Shown here piece by piece: positions 1-9,254 of a DNA stretch of 11,117 bases; the first letter of the stretch is position 1; each line of letters opens with the position of its first letter. Made by a program: the position numbers and the translations under genes. This DNA is from Fragilaria radians (lineage: Eukaryota > Bacillariophyta > Fragilariophyceae > Fragilariales > Fragilariaceae). The notes below the pieces were generated by a model, which made no database searches, was not told the DNA's origin, and saw only the letters and a program-made list of their open reading frames with translations. The DNA is taken from the NCBI GenBank assembly GCA_900642245.1, contig CAAAJI010000225.1:61480-72596 (forward strand), in the 5' to 3' direction.

Positions 1-793
1 TGAATAATCGTTTGCTAATGAATCCAAGAAGAGAAAATTCCTTCATATTGCCTTTGAATCACATTCTCCTTCTAACGTACCAGCAGCTACTTGAATACTC
101 CATAGCAGAGATAGAACGAAAAACGAACTAAAGTTCATGCTTCAAATCGTTTTGAAACTACGTAATGTCTTTTTTAAACCCTTTTTTCTCACGAAAGATA
201 GAGAAAGAAAATTCCAATACAGTATATTTGTCATCCAAGTATTAAGGCAAGGTACATGTAGTGTATCGATGGTCTACTGTCCAGATGGGAGGCAAAAAAC
301 CGCCACGCGGTGAAACCACCTTGGGTCACGAGTTAGGACAGACACATCGCAAGGAAAATGATGATCATTGACCAAAAAGCAGCAAATCTTGGACCAATGG
401 GGTCCTAGATGAGATTAATTTGGCACTAAAGTAAAGGGAAAGTGGATCCTACCTACATGGTCAAGGCCATTATTTATTGGCAAGTATATCACTATTCTGC
501 ATTGACCTTTCTTTGTTGAGTCTGTACGCTCAATACAGCGTAGAAGAAAAAATAATTTCAGAATAGTGAATTCTATATTTTGTAAAAGAGAGTTCTTAGA
601 AGTTATATTCATGTGGTTTGACTAGGTGAGAAAAGCATGGATACTTCCTGCTTGAGCCTTTGTAAGTCAGTTGCAAGAACTGCTCCCAGGCACAAAGGAA
701 AAGCGTTAAGAAGTTGCTTTTAATTCTCAGGAGGTTGCTGTAAAGGCAAGCTTTGCAAGAAAATGGAAGCTTCAGTCAGAGACAGATTCATCC
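1..793. other. Non-coding stretch downstream of the redox gene
   Basis: No convincing gene is visible on either strand. The only open frame over 60 codons (415-612, minus) has no recognisable domain and an unremarkable composition. The stretch holds the 3' flank of the thioredoxin-DUF4395 gene and a nested stem-loop at 657-698. It also holds a tiny 5-bp hairpin (ACCGC, loop CAC, GCGGT) at 299-311. No tRNA, rRNA or transposon end was recognised. Confidence 0.5.
657..698. repeat. Nested stem-loop 3' of the redox gene
   Basis: An outer 7-bp inverted repeat (CCTTTGT at 657-663, ACAAAGG at 692-698) encloses a second perfect 5-bp hairpin (CAGTT at 668-672, loop GCAAG, AACTG at 678-682). It lies about 95 bases past the stop codon of the minus-strand thioredoxin-DUF4395 gene, so it would fall in that gene's 3' UTR or flank. 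A role in 3' end formation or mRNA stability is only a guess; short repeats like this also arise by chance. Confidence 0.3.
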
Positions 794-2010
794 TTATTGG
801 CACTCTACACAAGGCTTCCATCCAAACAATGGAACAAGCATATAGTTAAACATAAAGCAGCCTACACAAAATCCCATGGAGCATTCCAACCAAGTTGCCA
901 AGTTACAAGTCAAGGTAACGGTTAGCATTGTTGGTAGGAATGCCTTTCCCAATCTCTCGCGGAGGATGAATCCAGTAAAGCATGTGGAGGATAACGTCAG
1001 ACCAATTAACCAGGCAAAGCGCTTTGGCCTTGCGGGTGTCCAACTTGGCTTGGGTTGTAGAAGAATTGCCAAGGAAGTACCAATAACACCAATTGGAGCC
1101 ACGGGTGTGAGTCCCCATATCATACTAGATAAGAATTCCCAAAAGACAATAGGAAAGAAATAGGTTGCAAATATCAATTTTTCTGGCCAAAAGAGGACAT
1201 TCATCAAGGCAATCCAAGTAATGATGTGCAATATTCCAGCTCTAGCACGTACAGCATGATCATCCATGTAGGGTTCGGTGGGATTCATAGGATTTATATT
1301 GCGATGACCGTAATGCCACCAGGATCCATACTTACCACGAATTATCCATCGATCTCCCGGTGACAAATAGATGGCGTTGATAGGCATATTACTACTACCA
1401 CCACCCGCAACACCACTAGCAGTACTACTATTGGACCAGGGAAATTTTGGAAACATTCTGGATCGTCCACAAGGAAATATCGTGCATCCGAACAAAGGAC
1501 TGTAGGATCGGAATGTTTCACTGCATCATTCGTCACAACAATCAGAGATGGAACCTTCGAACAACGAAACCAATCTCGTAACATCTGAGTTTGAGATGGA
1601 TTGAAAGGCATGGCATCTAAGGAACCTGATACAACACCCATACTATCATGATATCCCCGCTCATCCTTATCGGTACTGATAAAGATTACCTTACAACGTT
1701 GGCGTTCTAAGAAAGGTAAACTCTGAAGGAGCCTTGGAGTAAACGATCGACATGACGGACAAGAGTAAGAGCCAAAGTATATTGCAATAAAATCATAATG
1801 ACGCTCAGTCAAGGCTTCCATAGTTGGAATAGGAGCATAAAATCGTCGTCTTTGCATTCTATTTCTGTTGTCATCATCACTTCTCCCCCCTCCTGATTCC
1901 TCTATATCTCCCCTGGTTGTTCTAGTTATACTCTCAAGTAATGATCCTGTCGCAGTTTGATAAATTGTGTCTCCAAAGAAGGATATACGCCAATCGTCAG
2001 GACCTTTCAT
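794..2010 (-). CDS. Thioredoxin/nucleoredoxin-like domain fused to DUF4395 membrane domain, split over two frames
   Basis: The reading frame from ATG 2010 (an in-frame TAA lies just upstream) gives a nucleoredoxin-like thioredoxin fold. It has an FFGDTIY start, redox motif CPSC (aa 84-87, nt 1750-1761) followed by RSFTP, strand VIFISTDKDE, cis-proline segment KVPSLIVV (about 152-159), and the family's closing DPE..FPW motif. That motif is split: DPE is in the first frame and FPW in the -1 frame. The second frame continues through a Ser/Gly linker into DUF4395 (about aa 252-392 of a 405-aa fusion). It has four hydrophobic segments, a PARPKRFA motif, the signature FCVGC (aa 382-385) and a terminal CVEC (401-404). 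DUF4395 genes in bacteria tend to sit beside thioredoxin or rhodanese genes, which supports a redox membrane protein; the substrate is unknown. The frame change at about 1441 could be programmed -1 shifting, a one-base assembly error or a real mutation. If the frames are separate, the second could only start at ATG 1456. Confidence 0.72.
1413..1447 (-). promoter_or_regulatory. Candidate -1 ribosomal frameshift signal
   Basis: Reading the minus strand, A AAT TTC (1447-1441) fits the X XXY YYZ slippery pattern in exactly the zero frame of the thioredoxin part. A -1 slip reads AAA TTT and then CCC TGG, restoring the FPW motif and entering the DUF4395 frame. After a 6-nt spacer, 1434-1413 can fold into a hairpin: CCA pairs with TGG, there is one A/G mismatch, then TAG pairs with CTA plus a U-G pair. 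Spacer length is in the usual range, but the stem is weak. The site also contains runs of A4, T3 and C3, where one missing base in the assembly would give the same picture. Confidence 0.35.
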
Positions 2011-3061
2011 ACTCACGTGTTATAATTATGACTTGGATGGGTGTCGAAATACATTTCCTGGAGAAAGTCCTTTAAACTATGACACTTCTAAAACTACTTA
2101 ACCCTCAACGCCCTCTAGAGAATATATGCATGGTAGGTCAGTACTAACGTTAAAAAGGCAGTATGCATTCCGAAATGACTTCTTTTCGCATGGAGCTCTG
2201 ATGTTGCGACGTTAACGAACTTGACTTTCGTAACTTGGGAGAGTATTTACGTTCCTCAATAAATGGCTTCATCAACAGAATTTGTACAATGAAAGAAGAA
2301 CAAACCAATCAGGATACTTATTCGTTGAATATTTGAACTACATTTTTAGATACAACCATAACAATGGGTGAAGATTACTCAAATATAGAATAATAACAGG
2401 AAACTTGTGAGGCTAGTGAAAGAATCTGAAATATCCCTCAATTTCTCAGTAATATCCACGATTTCGTGAGAATGACATGCATTGTTTCTTTTCCGAAGAA
2501 AAATGAAGACAGTCTACAGAAAAGTTTGTAAAAGGAAACTGTAGAATTTCTATATAAAGTATTAAATATGAATATATTTTCAATTCTTTGTGATTGTAAT
2601 CCCCATGCATCAATAGTCCCTTCCTTGTGCATCAAATTTGTAAAATCTCATGCTCACCCAAATTATCGAGAATTTTTCACTAACATAGACTATGCTATCT
2701 TATACTTGAATCTCACTTTAATTTATGGATAATTAGGATAATTAATACGCTTACAGAGGCTTGTCTGCTGATTGTTTGGTGATGTGTATCAAAATGTAAT
2801 TTCCAGCTCGTGACTTCTTGTTAAGTATCATAGGTGACATGTCTAATAATTGGAGTATTACGTTGAGAAATCATTTTGTAAAAAAATTGTTTAAAACTGA
2901 CATTCACAATTTGAGTTTTCTAGACATTTTATCCAATAAGGTTACAGTATTCATGCAATGGAAAGGATTTATCTCAAAAGTAAATTTGTAGCAAGTATGC
3001 CTCCAGTAAATCTGGTATTGATAGGCCTCAACAAAGAATTCCAATACTTCATTTTGTCAAA
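2011..3061. other. Intergenic region between redox gene start and kinesin stop
   Basis: About 1.05 kb without a supported gene. It should contain the 3' UTR of the kinesin gene (right side) and the promoter of the redox gene (left side). A CATATATTC element on the minus strand near 2121-2130 lies about 115 bases before the redox start and could be TATA-like. A CACGTG E-box/G-box palindrome at 2014-2019 is almost on the start codon. Both are weak, unproven matches. The 65-codon frame at 2438-2635 shows no domain. Confidence 0.45.
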
Positions 3062-6000
3062 TCAAGTTGTATAATCGTCGTCGTCATAATAATCGTTAGA
3101 CGTGTAAAGAGACTCATCATTATCATCCACATCATCATCCAAAAACAATGGTGGAGTCACATTTTTTCCTTTTTGGTAGGCGTTTTGGAGCTTCTTTCTG
3201 TGCTCACCTATCAGAGCAGTTCCAAACTTAAATGATTTGCGTATGAATTTCGAGGCACGATGATTGAACAGACTTGGGCGCTTTTTCGAACGTTTACCAG
3301 AATATCGTTCCAACAAGCATCGTGGAATGGATTGTGGACCTGAGGGATCAATACGCCCGTGATTAACCCTGGGCTCCGGATTTGTTCTACCTCGCAGTGG
3401 TATATGAATCCTAGCTAGCAATGGATTTCCAGATTCCATTGAATCTTCATCAGATTCGGCATGAGTCCCTCCTTCATCATCTTCGTCCTCTGAAGGCTGT
3501 GCAGGGCCTGTCAGCGAGTCTACAATAGACTGCAGCGCTTTGATTCGATCTCGAAGCGCTTGGTCTGTTTCTAAACCTTCCTGTACGGTCGAACGAAAGG
3601 TTTCTTGCAGACGTTGAAAACCTTCTTCAAGGAAACGAATTTGCGTTTTTGCTTCGCCAACTTGCTTAGCAAGGAGTTTATTTACAACGTGCAGCTCATG
3701 TAACTTCCAAGTTGATGCTTTCCCACAATGAGCGACTCTATCCCGCTCCTTGACTAATTGAAGACATTCCTGAGTCAAGCGGTTCATTTTTAGGGATGAA
3801 GACTTATTTGTCAAGGAATCCATAAACTGTCGTAGATGGTTGAGTTTCATTTGTAGTTCTACGCACTTATTGGCCATATTCTGCAGATCCCGTTGCACTT
3901 CACGTTCTCCTCGAGTATACCGAACGCCTCCTCGATAACATGATTTTCCTTCCGCGGAACCTGTCTGTTCCTGAGATTTAACAGCCATCCATGGCAGCGA
4001 CAAGCCGAAAAAAGTTTCCGAATTAGAAGAAGATTTTGATTCGTCTATTCCACCCGAATTTCCCCCCATACTTAGGGGGTCAGAATTCAATTCAACTCTT
4101 CCTTGCTTCATTTGAGCCTTACGCCAACGATTTTCGCCGGACCAAGTACCACCAATTCCGTCGTCTAAGAATGCCAGTTCATCAACCTCATCTTCAGCTG
4201 CAACCTGTTCTTCGTCAATCAATAATCCAGTTTTCTGCAGGTAATCAAAGTACTCTGTTTCATGCTTTTCAACGTCGATTTCTTTACTGTAAATGAAACC
4301 GTTTTCTATCATCATTGAATCAAGGTCCACAAGTCCTGTCAAGTCAGGACTGCCTTGAAAACAGTTTGTAATATCCGCAATGTCAAGTGGCCGTTCTAAT
4401 TCAATATCCTTACGTAATTTCCAACATAAAGTTCGAAGGTACCTTAAAATTATGATCGCATCCTTAGCTCTGTTTTCCGCAATTTGACGGTAATGGTCTA
4501 ATTCAGTCAATTGCAATGTAAGTTTTCGATTATCAGTAGATACACTTGCAAGTTCTTCTTCCTTCTTTCGATTTTCGGCAACGAGAAGGTCATTTTGACG
4601 TCTGAGAACTACGGATTCGCTTTGAATGTCACTCAAAATACTTTGTGCTGTGTCGCGCTCAGCCATAATCTCCCTTAGCGTTTCCGACGGCACTCTTTTG
4701 GCGAGCTCAATTGTAAGTGATCTCCATTTGCGTTGGTCAGGATTCAGAAAGTCTTCACTCTGGAGTATTAAGGCTTTTCGAGTTGGATTAATCTTAGATT
4801 CCTCCTCATTCAAGACTGCTAATACAGAATCCCATACTTCTGAGGAAAACATACTTTGTATCGCGGAATCATTTTCATTGGCTTTTCTTAATTCACCTGA
4901 CAATTGTTTGAGAAAACCAGAAAGCTCACTTAGTCGAATCTCATTACGAAGTAACCAAACACGATAGTTCTCAATACTGGCATCCATATTAACACGAGGT
5001 TTATTGATAACTCGCCTCACACGTTGTCCAAGACGAATGGAATTTATCGTTTCTGAAATGAGATATGAACTTGGAGACGCTGTGATGAACATTGTTGTGA
5101 CACAATTCCCTCCTAATGCGTCCTTCAATATGCTGGTTAACTTTGACTCGCGATAAGGGGCATGGTGATTTCCCTCTGTCAAAGACTTGATTACATTTCC
5201 GAGAGCCGAAAATGATTTATGAATTATTTTCGTTTCTTGCATTGACTGGCCCTTAGCTTTTGATGTAACCTCAAAGCCAGCCAATTCTACAAGTTGTAAA
5301 TAGGATCTACGAACTCTCCCTGACCTTATATGATTTTGTTCAATATTCATTGTGAGGATAGAATGAGATCGACTTGGATCCATTGTAAGTTTATTACCGA
5401 TCAATTTTCGGCATGCAGCACCCCTTCGAATCAGATGAATGATATCTTCCTCCTCAAAACAAAACGCTTCAACTGCATTTTCGATTTTTATTCCGTTGCT
5501 TGAGTCACGGATTATCAATGTCTTGTCGAAACGAGGGTCTAATAAGTCAAAACATTTTTCAAGGTAAATGCACACATAAGTGCAAGTAATTCTGTATTCC
5601 ACAAATGAAGACGAGTCTTTCATCCCTCGGAAAAGATCAGTGACAAGGCGTGGAGAAAATCCTGCATCTTGTTGATTTTGAGACTGATCGCTCTTTTCAG
5701 ATTCTTCATCAGAGCTTTCATCCTCTTGATCATTGTTTAGTACTTCAGGTAATTTGCCAGCAAGGGTATGGGACTTTCCACTTCCTGTCAAACCGTATAC
5801 CATCACAGCACAGTTGATGCCACCCAAAAGATTATCAACAATAGGCGCTCCGACTGTATCATAAACTTCCTCTTGAGTACTGTCGGTATCAAAGACATGA
5901 TCGAAACAAAAATCGTATTCGCCGTCCAACGGAGAATCGACCGTAAACTCTTTGCCACCTTCGTGAACCTCAATACAGCTTCGACTACGACGATTCCGTT

Positions 6001-8663
6001 CAAGTTTGGTCATCGGGCGCAAACGCAAACAAACACATACAGGAGACGGCCCTATTTTGATTTGGTTTTCATCCCAATCATCAGTGTTCTCTTCGACAGC
6101 TGCAATGGGATTCACACTCAAGAGGGAATTTTTTACTTCATTACGACAGTTATCACTCTCTTCCAATACTTCGCTTCCTAGTTTGACGGATTTCAGGTCT
6201 TGATTATTGCAATAAATCCAATTTGATAAGACTTTGCAAAGTGAATCAGAAGGCCAATAATGACATTATACTCTAACGTACCTTTGAGCTCCTCCCGAAC
6301 TGCCACAAGTTCTTTCTCGGTTGCGGTTTTTTCCTGTTTCAGAATCTCGTTGGCTTTTGTTAGTTCTGCAAGTTGAACCTTAAGATTGTTGATTTCTTCG
6401 TTATCGTTATAACTTGCACGCCGGCTAGGAATATCTGATTTCAAATATCTTGAGGTCTCGGCGGCTCCAGGCCTTAAGGGAGATAGCTCCCTCGGCTTGT
6501 GTACACCAGCACCTCGATCGGCGGAATTTCGTTCCAAGTGGGATTCCAGAGCACTCCTTTTCGGCGTTAAGCTAGAGGAATTATGAGACGAATCTTCCAT
6601 ACCGATGGCTAGTCGCTGTAATTCCTCTTGTGCCTTGCGCAAGTCAGTTTGAATCTGAGTCGCAAGATGTCCATCGTATTTCATAGTTTCAATTTCATTC
6701 GTCACAGCCTCCAATTGTCTCTGCATTTCCATCGAGCTCAGCGAAGCGTTGAAGCCAGAATTTTTCAAATCTTTATTAGCAAGAGTAAGCTTCTCTGCTA
6801 TTTTCTCTACTGCGATATCGAGAAGGGATGATATCTTACTTAACTCATTTCCATTATCTCCACCTTTTTGAGGTAGGCCCAAGTACTTTGCAGGAATTTC
6901 TTTAAGAACCTGAAGAACTTTTTCCAGCTCTCCGAAACTGTCACTACTTGCCATTGAGATATTCCGAGAATCGTCATCCATGATCTCGATTGATGTCAAA
7001 CCGTTTTGGATTGCAGTAATTTTTTTGTTCTGATGATCACTTTCTTTACGTTGTGATGCTTGCTTTGAACTGTGTGAGGAAGCCCATCTTGAATCATCAG
7101 GATTATTCCCAAAGGATTCGTCAATATCTTCGGTTCTATGGCCTGCAACATATGCCCCAAATCGTATTGCGGATAACGCTTCCACAGGATTTTGAGAATA
7201 TGATTTTGCAGTTACAATCACACTGATTCCTGCTCCCCTTACGAGGGTATTCTGAAGTAATTTCGTAAGATTTGAATCTAGGTTGGGATGGCTCGGATGA
7301 GGTTGGTTCAAAGCCAAGCATCGCAAACTTTTTCTCAACGCTCCAAGGGATTTTTTAACCGACCTGCACTCCCTGACGACCTTCATTGAGGCATCTACAG
7401 GTGGCTTCCTTACCAAGGCTGAGTTTGCCAAATCAACAAAGAAAAAATTGGAAGTGGTACGCTGACCAAGCGATTTGCTATATCTCTCGAACGTGAAAAT
7501 AAGAACTGAATGTGATGCATTGTCTTTGCCAAGATTCACAGGTAAGAAGAATGTTTGCATCTCAAAATCTAGCGTTTTATTGTTCACTTGAATTGTGGGC
7601 TTACCTCTAGCGGACGCTTTTCGAAAATGCCTCTCTCGAGTGTGTAAAGCAACTTCGATAGCAGCAGATACCTCTGATTCATTTCGACATTCTATATCAA
7701 TGGCATCTTCAACATAGACTCCACGTTCCGGTGTGCTTACGACAGAAAGGGAAAAATCATCATCATCCACATAGTCAACGATATCTAAATCCAGGAGATC
7801 AAGGACACGATTGTCATAAATTTCCACAAACGAAAAGCTAAGTTTTGGTTGATCAATATTGGCAGTTGAATTTCTCCGTCGTCGTCGACGAAAAATATCA
7901 AAAATGTCCTTTATCATTCGCGGGACAATTCCAGAGGATTCGACGATTCTATGCAGAGGAGGTCGAACATTTCCACCGACCTCTGTCATTTTGCTGTGCT
8001 CAGAGGCACGTCCCAAGCCATTTCCATTTTGAGAATAATGTTTCACACCCTTTCGAGCTAGAATTTGTTCTGGAGGAGACAATATGGACGATTTTCGTTT
8101 ACTGTTCCATACTTGAGGTTCACGACTAACTCCGGCACTTCCCAATGAACTATACTCATCAGCCTCGATGGTTTCATCGTCTAAATAACGATTCGAATAA
8201 TTTCCGACATTGCTCTTTAGTACCCCAGGTCCAAATAAAGTGTGCGTTTTTCCACTTCCAGTTTCTCCGTAGGCAAAAACACAACAATTTCTGCCTGTTG
8301 AAAAGTCGGTAACAAGCTGCGCCACCGTTGTCTTATAAATCGTACTCTGGCTAGATTCCCCATCAAACACCTTAAAGTTACGAAAAAGAGGGATGAGTGA
8401 TGAAAGGAAAAGTTAATAAAGAATGAATGAATCATATTTTGAATGTAGAATTACTATGAGAACACATCAACCAAAATTCATGACGAAAGTCATGGTAAAG
8501 GGGCAATTGTGCAAGAAGACTTTACCTGGTCAACCGCAAAGGAATGAATTGCGCCATCGCTGTTTCTCACTGAAACTCGTCTCCGGTCATGGTCTACGGA
8601 TATACAATTATCTCCTCCTGGCTTAAGCCGAACAGCAACTTTCACATTGCCGGATCTCGACAT
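3062..8663 (-). CDS. Tandem dual-motor kinesin (motor 1 degenerate, motor 2 kinesin-1-like)
   Basis: Spliced model: exons 8663-8526, 8370-6282 and 6198-3062, giving 1787 aa. The start is ATG 8663, with an in-frame TGA nine codons upstream. Motor 1 (about aa 6-458) begins NVKVAVRLKP and has P-loop GETGSGKT (81-88), a roughly 95-residue insert in the loop 5 region (about 96-191), switch I reading DNASH (329-333), switch II reading DLANSA (359-364) and a closing AIRFGAY. Two coiled coils follow (about 590-637 and 704-757). Motor 2 (about 795-1138) has P-loop GLTGSGKS (878-885), an acidic loop 5 (about 890-921), PSRSH (1017-1021), ELAGFE (1047-1052), HAPYRESKLT and a kinesin-1-like neck NKPRVN. 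More coiled coil follows (about 1252-1340 and 1508-1638), then a basic stretch (about 1706-1753) and an acidic end rich in Asp. Kinesins move on microtubules using ATP; here motor 1 probably cannot cycle normally. The joining of the two motors rests on splice sites, frame and absence of a second start, not on transcript data. Confidence 0.8.
6199..6281 (-). other. Kinesin intron 2 (83 nt, phase 1) joining the two motor halves
   Basis: The donor is AAAG|GTACGT at 6281 and the acceptor ATCAAG|AC ends at 6199. The split codon becomes GAC and the frame runs straight into motor 2. The coiled-coil register continues across the join (Leu of EEL, then Leu of DLK, three residues apart in a/d positions). 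Other AGs at 6232, 6178 and 6169 keep the same frame, so the exact acceptor is uncertain although the fusion is not. If the intron is retained, translation ends at TGA 6195-6193 after a hydrophobic tail. Confidence 0.75.
8371..8525 (-). other. Kinesin intron 1 (155 nt, phase 0)
   Basis: The donor is CAG|GTAAAG at 8525 and the acceptor TTTAAG|GTG ends at 8371, preceded by a pyrimidine-rich tract. Splicing gives SFAVDQ joined to VFDGESSQS, which matches the conserved kinesin pattern where the F.FD.VF strand leads into the Q..VY helix. The first codon of the following exon is GTG, read as valine and not as a start. Confidence 0.88.
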
Positions 8664-9254
8664 GGACGAACAAAGTTTTCAAAAATACTTTCATTCATCC
8701 ACCTACAACAGGTTACGACGTAATCAAGGAAAAAAGACTTTTTGTTGCATATGCCTGGAAAAAGGGATAATGTTTTCTAGCATCGAATTTACTCGCTAAA
8801 GAATACATAGCGAACTGAAGGAGGTTCCAGAATTCCAAAATGTTTATGAAGCAGCATTATGTCGATATATGTTTTTAGCCATCAATTTACATGACCCCCC
8901 GAAATACTGAGTAATCACTGTATGAGTTAGTCCCACTTCACTATTGAAATCATTAACCAAAGAAAAAAAGGATCTGCATTAGAAGTGTCTTCTATATTTG
9001 GATCTTCTTTCTTGTGTAAGTTGATAAAGGCTTCCAAATAAGGTTGTTGCTATTGAAAATTGAGGCACTGAACCTCATTGATGTTTTGTTTCAAAATTAT
9101 TCATCTGCAATAATTGCTCAATATGAGATTTATACAAAGTTGGTTTCAAAACCATTTTATGAGGTATTGATGTCATTGGAGTGGAATCTTACTCTATGTC
9201 TGCTTCCTAACTTTTGAATGTGATGGTAATGTTCTATGGCAAAAAAAGGGGGGA
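8664..9254. other. Upstream region of the kinesin gene
   Basis: About 590 AT-rich bases without a supported gene, which must contain the promoter and 5' UTR of the minus-strand kinesin gene. A TTACG-A-CGTAA inverted repeat near 8714-8724 resembles half of a bZIP/CRE-type site, but this is a short match with no other support. Nothing else is recognisable. Confidence 0.4.

Noticed and set aside
299..311. Small GC-rich hairpin (ACCGC/GCGGT)
   Set aside because: Only 5 bp with a 3-base loop and no adjoining feature; too short to call.
876..1163. Plus-strand open frame opposite the DUF4395 domain
   Set aside because: It is a shadow of the minus-strand coding sequence, with no recognisable domain of its own.
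1330..1335. Strong donor-like GTAAGT inside the DUF4395 frame
   Set aside because: The frame reads through it into family-like sequence, and the TAG acceptor I tested (near 1250) is in the wrong phase. It also lies past the zero-frame stop, so it cannot explain the frame break.
1342..1440. Zero-frame tail of the thioredoxin part as a real transmembrane end
   Set aside because: The run of Val and Leu comes from out-of-frame reading of a Ser/Gly linker repeat (AGT, GGT codons). It would only exist as a by-product if frameshifting is real.
4036..6203. Several plus-strand open frames inside the kinesin gene
   Set aside because: All lie opposite the long minus-strand kinesin exon; none has family motifs.
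3062..8370. Two separate neighbouring kinesin genes
   Set aside because: The open frame at 8370 starts with GTG just after an acceptor site, and the one at 6166 starts with TTG inside a longer frame. No ATG precedes the second motor, while splice sites join the parts in frame.
8423..8626. Plus-strand open frame over kinesin exon 1 and intron 1
   Set aside because: The minus strand here encodes the conserved kinesin start (NVKVAVRLKP) with good splice sites; the plus frame is chance.
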